Positions 21,501-34,545 of a stretch of 64,000 nt of DNA are shown piece after piece. Positions within the stretch are counted from its first letter, which is position 1. The number at the start of each line of letters is the position of its first letter. The notes below the pieces were generated by a model that worked only from the letters and a program-made list of their open reading frames with translations, had not been told where the DNA came from and searched no databases. A program made the position numbers and the translations under genes. This DNA comes from Balanoglossus misakiensis (Eukaryota; Hemichordata): contig CM082585.2 in assembly GCA_040954595.2 (NCBI GenBank), forward strand, positions 3,534,001 through 3,598,000, read 5' to 3'.

Positions 21501-24500
21501 CAAATCCCCGACGAGTTAGAAAGAGAACTCGCAGTGTCGTTCATTAAGCAGGCGTGGTATATAACGCATAGGGATAGGAGAAGGGCAGGCGAAAAGCGGT
21601 CGTGTGTCTGAGCTTCTCCGGCGAGACCTCGCACAAATCCCCGCCGAGTTAGAAAGGGAACTCGCGGTGTCGTTCATAAGCAGGCATGGTATATAACGCA
21701 TAGGGATATGAGAAGAGCGGGCGGAAAGCCGTCGTGTGTCTGAGCTTCCCCGGCGAGACCACGCACAAATCCCCGCCGAGTTAGTAAGGGAACTCGTGGT
21801 GTCTTCATTAAGCAGGCGTGGTATATAACGCATAGGGATAGGAGAATGGCTGGCGGAAAGCGGTCGTGTGTCTGAGCTTCCCCGGCGAGACCTCGCACAA
21901 ATCCCCGACGAGTTAGAAAGGGAACTCGCAGTGTCGTTCATTAAGCAGGCGTGGTATATAACGCATAGGGATAGGAGAAGGGCGGGCGGAAAGCGGTCGT
22001 GTGTCTGAGCTTCCCCGGCGAGACCTCGCACAAATCCCCGACGAGTTAGAAAGGGAACTCGCAGTGTCGTTCATTAAGAAGGCGTGGTATATAACGCATA
22101 GGGATATGAGAAGGGCGGGCGGAAAGCTGTCGTGTGTCTGAGCTTCTCCGGCGAGACCTCGCACAAATCCCCGACGAGTTAGAAAGAGAACTCGCAGTGT
22201 CGTTCATTAAGCAGGCGTGGTATATAACGCATAGGGATAGGAGAAGGGCGGGCGAAAAGCGGTCGTGTGTCTGAGCTTCTCCGGCGAGACCTCGCACAAA
22301 TCCCCGCCGAGTTAGAAAGGGAACTCGCGGTGTCGTTCATTAAGCAGGCATGGTATTTAACGCATAGGGATATGAGAAGAGCGGGCGGAAAGCGGTCGTG
22401 TGTCTGAGCTTCCCCGGCGAGACCACGCACAAATCCCCGCCGAGTTAGAAAGGGAACTCTCAGTGTCGTTCATTAAGCGGGCGTGGTATATAACGCATAG
22501 GGATAGGAGAAGGGCAGGCGGAAAGCCGTCGTGTGTCTGAGCTTCTCCGGCGAGACCTCGCACAAATCCCCGACGAGTTAGAAAGAGAACTCGCAGTGTC
22601 GTTCATTAAGCAGGCGTGGTATATAACGCATAGGGATAGGAGAAGGGCAGGCGAAAAGCGGTCGTGTGTCTGAGCTTCTCCGGCGAGACCTCGCACAAAT
22701 CCCCGCCGAGTTAGAAAGGGAACTCGCGGTGTCGTTCATAAGCAGGCATGGTATATAACGCATAGGGATATGAGAAGAGCGGGCGGAAAGCCGTCGTGTG
22801 TCTGAGCTTCCCCGGCGAGACCACGCACAAATCCCCGCCGAGTTAGTAAGGGAACTCGTGGTGTCTTCATTAAGCAGGCGTGGTATATAACGCATAGGGA
22901 TATGAGAAGAGCGGGCGGATAGCCGTCGTGTGCCTGAGCTTCCCCGGCGAGACCACGCACAAATCCCCGCCGAGTTAGAAAGGGAACTCTCAGTGTCGTT
23001 CATTAAGCGGGCGTGGTATATAACGCATAGGGATAGGAGAAGGGCGGGCGGAAAGCGGTCGTGTGTCTGAGCTTCTCCGGCGAGACCTCGCACAAATCCC
23101 CGACGAGTTAGAAAGAGAACTCGCAGTGTCGTTCATTAAGCAGGCGTGGTATATAACGAATAGGGATAGGAGAAGGGCGGGCGAAAAGCGGTCGTGTGTC
23201 TGAGCTTCTCCGGCGAGACCTCGCACAAATCCCCGGCGAGTTAGAAAGGGAACTCGCGGTGTCGTTCATTAAACAGGCGTGGTATATAACGCATAGGGAT
23301 AGGAGAAGGGCGGGCGGAAAGCGGTCGTGTGTCTGAGCTTCTCCGGCGAGACCTCGCACAAATCCCCGCCGAGTTAGAAAGGGAACTCGCGGTGTCGTTC
23401 ATTAAGCAGGCGTGGTATATAACGCATAGGGATAGGAGAAGGGCGGGCGGAAAGCGGTCGTGTGTCTGAGCTACCCCGGCGAGACCTCGCACAATTCCCC
23501 GACGAGATAGAAAGGGAACTCGCGGTGTCGTTCATTAAGCGGGCGTGGTATATAACGCATAGGGATAGGAGAAGGGCGGGCGGAAAGCGGTCGTGTGTCT
23601 GAGCTTCTCCGGCGAGACCTCGCACAAATCCCCGACGAGTTAGAAAGGGAACTCGTGGTGTCGTTCATTAAACAGGCGTGGTATATAACGCATAGGGATA
23701 GGAGAAGGGCGGGCGGAAAGCGGTCGTGTGTCTGAGCTTCCCCGGCGAGACCTCGCACAAATCCCCGACGAGTTAGAAAGGGAACTCGAGGTGTCGTTCA
23801 TTAAGCAGGCGTGGTATATAACGCATATGGATAGGAGAATGGTGGAAAGCGGTCGTGTGTCTGAGCTTCCCCGGCGAGACCTCGCACAAATCCCCGACAA
23901 GTTAGAAAGGGAACTCGCAGTGTCGTTCATTAAGCAGGCGTGGAATATAACGCATAGGGATAGGAGAAGGGCGGGCGGAAACGGTCGTGTGTCTGAGCTT
24001 CTCCGGCGAGACCTCGCACAAATCCCCGCCGAGTTAGAAAGGGAACTCGCGGTGTCGTTCATTAATCGGGCGTGGTATATAACGCATAGGGATAGGAGAA
24101 GGGCGGGCGGAAAGCGGTCGTGTGTCTGAGCTTCTCCGGCGAGACCTCGCACAAATCCCCGGCGAGTTAGAAAGGGAACTCGCAGTGTCGTTCATTAAGC
24201 AGGCGTGGTATATAACGCATAGGGATAGGAGAAGGGCGGGCGGAAAGCGGTCGTGTGTCTGAGCTTCTCCGGCGAGACCTCGCACAATTCCCCGACGAGA
24301 TAGAAAGGGAACTCGCGGTGTCGTTCATTAAGCAGGCGTGGTATATAACGCATAGGGATAGGAGAAGGGCGGGCGGAAAGCCGTCGTGTGTCTGAGCTTC
24401 TCCGGCGAGACCTCGCACAAATCCCCGACGAGTTAGAAAGGGAACTCTTGGTGTCGTTCATTAAACAGGCGTGGTATATAACGCATAGGGATAGGAGAAG

Positions 24501-27390
24501 GGCGGGCGGAAAGCGGTCGTGTGTCTGAGCTTCTCCGGCGAGACCTCGCACAAATCCCCGACGAGTTAGAAAGGGAACTCGTGGTGTCGTTCATTAAACA
24601 GGCGTGGTATATAACGCATAGGGATAGGAGAAGGGCGGGCGGAAAGCGGTCGTGTGTCTGAGCTTCTCCGGCGAGACCTCGCACAAATCCCCGACGAGTT
24701 AGAAAGGGAACTCGTGGTGTCGTTCATTAAACAGGCGTGGTATATAACGCATAGGGATAGGAGAAGGGCGGGCGGAAAGCGGTCGTGTGTCTGAGCTACC
24801 CCGGCGAGACCTCGCACAAATCCCCGCCATGTTAGAAAGGGAACTCGCGGTGTCGTTCATCAAGCAGGCGTGGTATATAACGCATAGGGATAGGAGAAGG
24901 GCGGGCGGAAAGCGGTCGTGTGTCTGAGCTTCTCCGGCGAGACCTCGCACAAATCCCCGACGAGTTAGAAAGGGAACTCGTGGTGTCGTTCATTAAACAG
25001 GCGTGGTATATAACGCATAGGGATAGGAGAAGGGCGGGCGGAAAGCGGTCGTGTGTCTGAGCTTCCCCGGCGAGACCTCGCACAAATCCCCGACGAGTTA
25101 GAAAGGGAACTCGCTGTGTCGTTCATTAAGCAGGCGTGGTATATAACGCATAGGGATAGGAGAATGGCGGAAAGCGGTCGTGTGTCTGAGCTTCCCCGGC
25201 GAGACCTCGCACAAATCCCCGACAAGTTAGAAAGGGAACTCGTGGTGTCGTTCATTAAACAGGCGTGGTATATAACGCTTAGGGATAGGAGAAGGGCGGG
25301 CGGAAAGCGGTCGTGTGTCTGAGCTTCTCCGGCGAGACCTCGCACAAATCCCCGACGAGTTAGAAAGGGAACTCGTGGTGTCGTTCATTAAACAGGCGTG
25401 GTATATAACGCATAGTGATGGATAGGAGAAGGGCGGGCGGAAAGCGGTCGTGTGTCTGAGCTTCTCCGGCGAGACCTCGCACAAATCCCCGCCGAGTTAG
25501 AAAGGGAACTCGCGGTGTCGTTCATTAAGCAGGCGTGGTTTATAACGCATAGGGATAGGAGAAGGGCGGGCGGAAAGCGGTCGTGTGTCTGAGCTTCCCC
25601 GGCGAGACCTCGCACAAATCACCGCCGAGTTAGAAAGGGAACTCGAGGTGTCGTTCATTAAGCAGGCGTGGTATATAACGCATAGGGATAGGAGAATGGC
25701 TGGCGGAAAGCGGTCGTGTGTCTGAGCTTCCCCGGCGAGACCTCGCACAAATCCCCGACGAGTTAGAAAGGGAACTCGCAGTGTCGTTCATTAAGCAGGC
25801 GTGGTATATAACGCATAGGGATAGGAGAAGGGCGGGCGGAAAGCGGTCGTGTGTCTGAGCTTCCCCGGCGAGACCTCGCACAAATCCCCGACGAGTTAGA
25901 AAGGGAACTCGCAGTGTCGTTCATTAAGAAGGCGTGGTATATAACGCATAGGGATATGAGAAGGGCGGGCGGAAAGCTGTCGTGTGTCTGAGCTTGTCCG
26001 GCGAGACCTCGCACAAATCCCCGACGAGTTAGAAAGAGAACTCGCAGTGTCGTTCATTAAGCAGGCGTGGTATATAACGCATAGGGATAGGAGAAGGGCG
26101 GGCGAAAAGCGGTCGTGTGTCTGAGCTTCTCCGGCGAGACCTCGCACAAATCCCCGCCGAGTTAGAAAGGGAACTCGCGGTGTCGTTCATTAAGCAGGCA
26201 TGGTATTTAACGCATAGGGATATGAGAAGAGCGGGCGGAAAGCGGTCGTGTGTCTGAGCTTCCCCGGCGAGACCACGCACAAATCCCCGCCGAGTTAGAA
26301 AGGGAACTCTCAGTGTCGTTCATTAAGCGGGCGTGGTATATAACGCATAGGGATAGGAGAAGGGCAGGCGGAAAGCCGTCGTGTGTCTGAGCTTCTCCGG
26401 CGAGACCTCGCACAAATCCCCGACGAGTTAGAAAGAGAACTCGCAGTGTCGTTCATTAAGCAGGCGTGGTATATAACGCATAGGGATAGGAGAAGGGCGG
26501 GCGAAAAGCGGTCGTGTGTCTGAGCTTCTCCGGCGAGACCTCGCACAAATCCCCGCCGAGTTAGAAAGGGAACTCGCGGTGTCGTTCATAAGCAGGCATG
26601 GTATATAACGCATAGGGATATGAGAAGAGCGGGCGGAAAGCCGTCGTGTGTCTGAGCTTCCCCGGCGAGACCACGCACAAATCCCCGCCGAGTTAGTAAG
26701 GGAACTCGTGGTGTCTTCATTAAGCAGGCGTGGTATATAACGCATAGGGATATGAGAAGAGCGGGCGGATAGCCGTCGTGTGCCTGAGCTTCCCCGGCGA
26801 GACCACGCACAAATCCCCGCCGAGTTAGAAAGGGAACTCTCAGTGTCGTTCATTAAGCGGGCGTGGTATATAACGCATAGGGATAGGAGAAGGGCGGGCG
26901 GAAAGCGGTCGTGTGTCTGAGCTTCTCCGGCGAGACCTCGCACAAATCCCCGACGAGTTAGAAAGAGAACTCGCAGTGTCGTTCATTAAGCAGGCGTGGT
27001 ATATAACGAATAGGGATAGGAGAAGGGCGGGCGAAAAGCGGTCGTGTGTCTGAGCTTCTCCGGCGAGACCTCGCACAAATCCCCGGCGAGTTAGAAAGGG
27101 AACTCGCGGTGTCGTTCATTAAACAGGCGTGGTATATAACGCATAGGGATAGGAGAAGGGCGGGCGGAAAGCGGTCGTGTGTCTGAGCTTCTCCGGCGAG
27201 ACCTCGCACAAATCCCCGCCGAGTTAGAAAGGGAACTCGCGGTGTCGTTCATTAAGCAGGCGTGGTATATAACGCATAGGGATAGGAGAAGGGCGGGCGG
27301 AAAGCGGTCGTGTGTCTGAGCTACCCCGGCGAGACCTCGCACAATTCCCCGACGAGATAGAAAGGGAACTCGCGGTGTCGTTCATTAAGC
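18560..27390 (+). repeat. Large tandem duplication of about 5 kb (two copies)
   Basis: About 18,560-23,540 and 23,605-27,390 are two copies of one long unit order. The offset is 5,045 bp at first, 4,912 bp after one unit is missing from the second copy, and 3,850 bp once the second copy lacks the internal 1,062-bp duplication present in the first. Shared markers include CCGCCATGTTAG (19,912 and 24,824), GGGATGGATAGG or GTGATGGATAGG, and CTTCATAAGCAGG-type units. Each offset change is close to a whole number of units, as expected from unequal exchange in register. Confidence 0.8.
20851..22975 (+). repeat. 1,062-bp (8-unit) tandem duplication
   Basis: Units beginning near 20,851, 20,984, 21,117, 21,398, 21,516 and 21,674 recur 1,062 bp later. 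Linked markers are AAGAAGGCGTGG, AAAGCTGTCG, GAAAGAGAACTC, TGGTATTTAACG, ACTCTCAGTG and GTTAGTAAGG. 1,062 is 8 x 133 minus 2, matching the two 1-bp-deleted units (TTCATAAGC and GTGTCTTCATT). The related block at 25.7-26.8 kb has only one copy, so this duplication is younger than the larger one around it, or was lost there. Confidence 0.85.
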
Positions 27391-29890
27391 AGGCGTGGTA
27401 TATAACGCATAGGGATAGGAGAAGGGCGGGCGGAAAGCCGTCGTGTGTCTGAGCTTCTCCGGCGAGACCTCGCACAAATCCCCGCCGAGTTAGAAAGGGA
27501 ATTCGCGGTGTCGTTCATTAAGCAGGCGTGGTATATAACGCATAGGGATAGGAGAAGGGCGGGCGGAAAGCGGTCGTGTGTCTGAGCTTCTCCGGCGAGA
27601 CCTCGCACAAATCCCCGGCGAGTTAGAAAGGGAACTCGCAGTGTCGTTCATTAAGCAGGCGTGGTATATAACGCATAGGGATAGGAGAAGGGCGGGCGGA
27701 AAGCGGTCGTGTGTCTGAGCTTCTCCGGCGAGACCTCGCACAATTCCCCGACGAGATAGAAAGGGAACTCGCGGTGTCGTTCATTAAGCAGGCGTGGTAT
27801 ATAACGCATAGGGATAGGAGAAGGGCGGGCGGAAAGCCGTCGTGTGTCTGAGCTTCTCCGGCGAGACCTCGCACAAATCCCCGCCGAGTTAGAAAGGGAA
27901 CTCGCGGTGTCGTTCATTAAGCAGGCGTGGTATATAACGCATAGGGATAGGAGAAGGGCGGGCGGAAAGCGGTCGTGTGTCTGAGCTTCTCCGGCGAGAC
28001 CTCGCACAAATCCCCGGCGAGTTAGAAAGGGAACTCGCAGTGTCGTTCATTAAGCAGGCGTGGTATATAACGCATAGGGATAGGAGAAGGGCGGGCGGAA
28101 AGCGGTCGTGTGTCTGAGCTTCTCCGGCGAGACCTCGCACAATTCCCCGACGAGATAGAAAGGGAACTCGCGGTGTCGTTCATTAAGCAGGCGTGGTATA
28201 TAACGCATAGGGATAGGAGAAGGGCGGGCTGAAAGCCGTCGTGTGTCTGAGCTTCTCCGGCGAGACCTCGCACAAATCCCCGCCGAGTTAGAAAGGGAAC
28301 TCGCGGTGTCGTTCATTAAGCAGGCGTGGTATATAACGCATAGGGATAGGAGAAGGGCGGGCGGAGAGCGGTCGTGTGTCTGAGCTTCTCCGGCGAGACC
28401 TCGCACAAATCCCCGGCGAGTTAGAAAGGGAACTCGCAGTGTCGTTCATCAAGCAGGCGTGGTATATAACGCATAGGGATAGGAGAAGGGCGGGCGGAAA
28501 GCGGTCGTGTGTCTGAGCTTCTCCGGCGAGACCTCGCACAAATCCCCGACGAGTTAGAAAGGGAACTCGTGGTGTCGTTCATTAAACAGGCGTGGTATAT
28601 AACGCATAGGGATAGGAGAAGGGCGGGCGGAAAGCGGTCGTGTGTCTGAGCTTCTCCGGCGAGACCTCGCACAAATCCCCGGCGAGTTAGAAAGGGAACT
28701 CGCAGTGTCGTTCATTAAGCAGGCGTGGTATATAACGCATAGGGATAGGAGAAGGGCGGGCGGAAAGCGGTCGTGTGTCTGAGCTTCTCCGGCGAGACCT
28801 CGCACAAATCCCCGACGAGTTAGAAAGGGAACTCGTGGTGTCGTTCATTAAACAGGCGTGGTATATAACGCATAGGGATAGGAGAAGGGCGGGCGGAAAG
28901 CGGTCGTGTGTCTGAGCTTCTCCGGCGAGACCTCGCACAAATCCCCGACGAGTTAGAAAGGGAACTCGTGGTGTCGTTCATTAAACAGGCGTGGTATATA
29001 ACGCATAGGGATAGGAGAAGGGCGGGCGGAAAGCGGTCGTGTGTCTGAGCTTCTCCGACGAGACCTCGCACAAATCCCCGACGAGTTAGAAAGGGAACTC
29101 GTGGTGTCGTTCATTAAACAGGCGTGGTATATAACGCATAGGGATAGGAGAAGGGCGGGCGGAAAGCGGTCGTGTGTCTGAGCTACCCCGGCGAGACCTC
29201 GCACAAATCACGCCGAGTTAGAAAGGGAACTCGTGGTGTCGTTCATTAAACAGGCGTGGTATATAACGCATAGGGATAGGAAAAGGGCGGGCGGAAAGCG
29301 GTCGTGTGTCTGAGCTTCTCCGGCGAGACCTCGCACAAATCCCCGCCGAGTTAGAAAGGGAACTCGCGGTGTCGTTCATTAAGCAGGCGTGGTATATAAC
29401 GCATAGGGATAGGAGAAGGGCGGGCGGAAAGCGGTCGTGTGTCTGAGCTACCCCGGCGAGACCTCGCACAAATCCCCGCCGAGTTAGAAAGGGAACTCGC
29501 GGTGTCGTTCATCAAGCAGGCGTGGTATATAACGCATAGGGATAGGAGAAGGGCGGGCGGAAAGCGGTCGTGTGTCTGAGCTTCTCCGGCGAGACCTCGC
29601 ACAAATCCCCGACGAGTTAGAAAGGGAACTCGTGGTGTCGTTCATTAAACAGGCGTGGTATATAACGCATAGCATATAGGGATAGGAGAAGGGCGGGCGG
29701 AAAGCGGTCGTGTGTCTGAGCTTCCCCGGCGAGACCTCGCACAAATCCCCGACGAGTTAGAAAGGGAACTCGCTGTGTCGTTCATTAAGCAGGCGTGGTA
29801 TATAACGCATAGGGATAGGAGAATGGCGGAAAGCGGTCGTGTGTCTGAGCTTCCCCGGCGAGACCTCGCACAAATCCCCGACAAGTTAGA
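26430..29890 (+). repeat. 4,655-bp-period HOR, copy 1
   Basis: About 26 units whose order and variants recur exactly 4,655 bp (35 x 133) downstream. Useful markers are GATAGCCGTCGTGTGCCTG near 26,770, ATAACGAATAGG near 27,003, GGAGAGCGG near 28,364, TCTCCGACGAG near 29,054, AGGAAAAGGGC near 29,280 and CATAGCATATAG near 29,670. Agreement fades near 29,890, where this copy reads CTCGCGGTG and the next reads CTCGTGGTG. Confidence 0.85.
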
Positions 29891-31084
29891 AAGGGAACTC
29901 GCGGTGTCGTTCATCAAGCAGGCGTGGTATATAACGCATAGGGATAGGAGAAGGGCGGGCGGAAAGCGGTCGTGTGTCTGAGCTTCTCCGGCGAGACCTC
30001 GCACAAATCCCCGACGAGTTAGAAAGGGAACTCGTGGTGTCGTTCATTAAACAGGCGTGGTATATAACGCATAGGGATAGGAGAAGGGCGGGCGGAAAGC
30101 GGTCGTGTGTCTGAGCTTCCCCGGCGAGACCTCGCACAAATCCCCGACGAGTTAGAAAGGGAACTCGCTGTGTCGTTCATTAAGCAGGCGTGGTATATAA
30201 CGCATAGGGATAGGAGAATGGCGGAAAGCGGTCGTGTGTCTGAGCTTCCCCGGCGAGACCTCGCACAAATCCCCGACAAGTTAGAAAGGGAACTCGTGGT
30301 GTCGTTCATTAAACAGGCGTGGTATATAACGCTTAGGGATAGGAGAAGGGCGGGCGGAAAGCGGTCGTGTGTCTGAGCTTCTCCGGCGAGACCTCGCACA
30401 AATCCCCGACGAGTTAGAAAGGGAACTCGTGGTGTCGTTCATTAAACAGGCGTGGTATATAACGCATAGGGATGGATAGGAGAAGGGCGGGCGGAAAGCG
30501 GTCGTGTGTCTGAGCTTCTCCGGCGAGACCTCGCACAAATCCCCGCCGAGTTAGAAAGGGAACTCGCGGTGTCGTTCATTAAGCAGGCGTGGTTTATAAC
30601 GCATAGGGATAGGAGAAGGGCGGGCGGAAAGCGGTCGTGTGTCTGAGCTTCCCCGGCGAGACCTCGCACAAATCACCGCCGAGTTAGAAAGGGAACTCGA
30701 GGTGTCGTTCATTAAGCAGGCGTGGTATATAACGCATAGGGATAGGAGAATGGCTGGCGGAAAGCGGTCGTGTGTCTGAGCTTCCCCGGCGAGACCTCGC
30801 ACAAATCCCCGACGAGTTAGAAAGGGAACTCGCAGTGTCGTTCATTAAGCAGGCGTGGTATATAACGCATAGGGATAGGAGAAGGGCGGGCGGAAAGCGG
30901 TCGTGTGTCTGAGCTTCCCCGGCGAGACCTCGCACAAATCCCCGACGAGTTAGAAAGGGAACTCGCAGTGTCGTTCATTAAGAAGGCGTGGTATATAACG
31001 CATAGGGATATGAGAAGGGCGGGCGGAAAGCTGTCGTGTGTCTGAGCTTCTCCGGCGAGACCTCGCACAAATCCCCGACGAGTT

Positions 31085-34000
31085 AGAAAGAGAACTCGCA
31101 GTGTCGTTCATTAAGCAGGCGTGGTATATAACGCATAGGGATAGGAGAAGGGCGGGCGAAAAGCGGTCGTGTGTCTGAGCTTCTCCGGCGAGACCTCGCA
31201 CAAATCCCCGCCGAGTTAGAAAGGGAACTCGCGGTGTCGTTCATAAGCAGGCATGGTATATAACGCATAGGGATATGAGAAGAGCGGGCGGAAAGCCGTC
31301 GTGTGTCTGAGCTTCCCCGGCGAGACCACGCACAAATCCCCGCCGAGTTAGTAAGGGAACTCGTGGTGTCTTCATTAAGCAGGCGTGGTATATAACGCAT
31401 AGGGATATGAGAAGAACGGGCGGATAGCCGTCGTGTGCCTGAGCTTCCCCGGCGAGACCACGCACAAATCCCCGCCGAGTTAGAAAGGGAACTCTCAGTG
31501 TCGTTCATTAAGCGGGCGTGGTATATAACGCATAGGGATAGGAGAAGGGCGGGCGGAAAGCGGTCGTGTGTCTGAGCTTCTCCGGCGAGACCTCGCACAA
31601 ATCCCCGACGAGTTAGAAAGAGAACTCGCAGTGTCGTTCATTAAGCAGGCGTGGTATATAACGAATAGGGATAGGAGAAGGGCGGGCGAAAAGCGGTCGT
31701 GTGTCTGAGCTTCTCCGGCGAGACCTCGCACAAATCCCCGGCGAGTTAGAAAGGGAACTCGCGGTGTCGTTCATTAAACAGGCGTGGTATATAACGCATA
31801 GGGATAGGAGAAGGGCGGGCGGAAAGCGGTCGTGTGTCTGAGCTTCTCCGGCGAGACCTCGCACAAATCCCCGCCGAGTTAGAAAGGGAACTCGCGGTGT
31901 CGTTCATTAAGCAGGCGTGGTATATAACGCATAGGGATAGGAGAAGGGCGGGCGGAAAGCGGTCGTGTGTCTGAGCTACCCCGGCGAGACCTCGCACAAT
32001 TCCCCGACGAGATAGAAAGGGAACTCGCGGTGTCGTTCATTAAGCAGGCGTGGTATATAACGCATAGGGATAGGAGAAGGGCGGGCGGAAAGCCGTCGTG
32101 TGTCTGAGCTTCTCCGGCGAGACCTCGCACAAATCCCCGCCGAGTTAGAAAGGGAATTCGCGGTGTCGTTCATTAAGCAGGCGTGGTATATAACGCATAG
32201 GGATAGGAGAAGGGCGGGCGGAAAGCGGTCGTGTGTCTGAGCTTCTCCGGCGAGACCTCGCACAAATCCCCGGCGAGTTAGAAAGGGAACTCGCAGTGTC
32301 GTTCATTAAGCAGGCGTGGTATATAACGCATAGGGATAGGAGAAGGGCGGGCGGAAAGCGGTCGTGTGTCTGAGCTTCTCCGGCGAGACCTCGCACAATT
32401 CCCCGACGAGATAGAAAGGGAACTCGCGGTGTCGTTCATTAAGCAGGCGTGGTATATAACGCATAGGGATAGGAGAAGGGCGGGCGGAAAGCCGTCGTGT
32501 GTCTGAGCTTCTCCGGCGAGACCTCGCACAAATCCCCGCCGAGTTAGAAAGGGAACTCGCGGTGTCGTTCATTAAGCAGGCGTGGTATATAACGCATAGG
32601 GATAGGAGAAGGGCGGGCGGAAAGCGGTCGTGTGTCTGAGCTTCTCCGGCGAGACCTCGCACAAATCCCCGGCGAGTTAGAAAGGGAACTCGCAGTGTCG
32701 TTCATTAAGCAGGCGTGGTATATAACGCATAGGGATAGGAGAAGGGCGGGCGGAAAGCGGTCGTGTGTCTGAGCTTCTCCGGCGAGACCTCGCACAATTC
32801 CCCGACGAGATAGAAAGGGAACTCGCGGTGTCGTTCATTAAGCAGGCGTGGTATATAACGCATAGGGATAGGAGAAGGGCGGGCGGAAAGCGGTCGTGTG
32901 TCTGAGCTTCTCCGGCGAGACCTCGCACAAATCCCCGCCGAGTTAGAAAGGGAACTCGCGGTGTCGTTCATTAAGCAGGCGTGGTATATAACGCATAGGG
33001 ATAGGAGAAGGGCGGGCGGAGAGCGGTCGTGTGTCTGAGCTTCTCCGGCGAGACCTCGCACAAATCCCCGGCGAGTTAGAAAGGGAACTCGCAGTGTCGT
33101 TCATCAAGCAGGCGTGGTATATAACGCATAGGGATAGGAGAAGGGCGGGCGGAAAGCGGTCGTGTGTCTGAGCTTCTCCGGCGAGACCTCGCACAAATCC
33201 CCGACGAGTTAGAAAGGGAACTCGTGGTGTCGTTCATTAAACAGGCGTGGTATATAACGCATAGGGATAGGAGAAGGGCGGGCGGAAAGCGGTCGTGTGT
33301 CTGAGCTTCTCCGGCGAGACCTCGCACAAATCCCCGGCGAGTTAGAAAGGGAACTCGCAGTGTCGTTCATTAAGCAGGCGTGGTATATAACGCATAGGGA
33401 TAGGAGAAGGGCGGGCGGAAAGCGGTCGTGTGTCTGAGCTTCTCCGGCGAGACCTCGCACAAATCCCCGACGAGTTAGAAAGGGAACTCGTGGTGTCGTT
33501 CATTAAACAGGCGTGGTATATAACGCATAGGGATAGGAGAAGGGCGGGCGGAAAGCGGTCGTGTGTCTGAGCTTCTCCGGCGAGACCTCGCACAAATCCC
33601 CGACGAGTTAGAAAGGGAACTCGTGGTGTCGTTCATTAAACAGGCGTGGTATATAACGCATAGGGATAGGAGAAGGGCGGGCGGAAAGCGGTCGTGTGTC
33701 TGAGCTTCTCCGACGAGACCTCGCACAAATCCCCGACGAGTTAGAAAGGGAACTCGTGGTGTCGTTCATTAAACAGGCGTGGTATATAACGCATAGGGAT
33801 AGGAGAAGGGCGGGCGGAAAGCGGTCGTGTGTCTGAGCTACCCCGGCGAGACCTCGCACAAATCACGCCGAGTTAGAAAGGGAACTCGTGGTGTCGTTCA
33901 TTAAACAGGCGTGGTATATAACGCATAGGGATAGGAAAAGGGCGGGCGGAAAGCGGTCGTGTGTCTGAGCTTCTCCGGCGAGACCTCGCGCAAATCCCCG

Positions 34001-34545
34001 CCGAGTTAGAAAGGGAACTCGCGGTGTCGTTCATTAAGCAGGCGTGGTATATAACGCATAGGGATAGGAGAAGGGCGGGCGGAAAGCGGTCGTGTGTCTG
34101 AGCTACCCCGGCGAGACCTCGCACAAATCCCCGCCGAGTTAGAAAGGGAACTCGCGGTGTCGTTCATCAAGCAGGCGTGGTATATAACGCATAGGGATAG
34201 GAGAAGGGCGGGCGGAAAGCGGTCGTGTGTCTGAGCTTCTCCGGCGAGACCTCGCACAAATCCCCGACGAGTTAGAAAGGGAACTCGTGGTGTCGTTCAT
34301 TAAACAGGCGTGGTATATAACGCATAGCATATAGGGATAGGAGAAGGGCGGGCGGAAAGCGGTCGTGTGTCTGAGCTTCCCCGGCGAGACCTCGCACAAA
34401 TCCCCGACGAGTTAGAAAGGGAACTCGCTGTGTCGTTCATTAAGCAGGCGTGGTATATAACGCATAGGGATAGGAGAATGGCGGAAAGCGGTCGTGTGTC
34501 TGAGCTTCCCCGGCGAGACCTCGCACAAATCCCCGACAAGTTAGA
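31085..34545 (+). repeat. 4,655-bp-period HOR, copy 2
   Basis: Repeats the copy-1 unit order at an offset of 4,655 bp. It has derived changes not in copy 1, such as AGAAGAACGGGCGG near 31,410, which the copy at 49 kb shares, and private ones such as CCTCGCGCAAATC near 33,987. Upstream of it, three units present in the equivalent places at 26.0 and 48.7 kb are missing. Confidence 0.85.
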
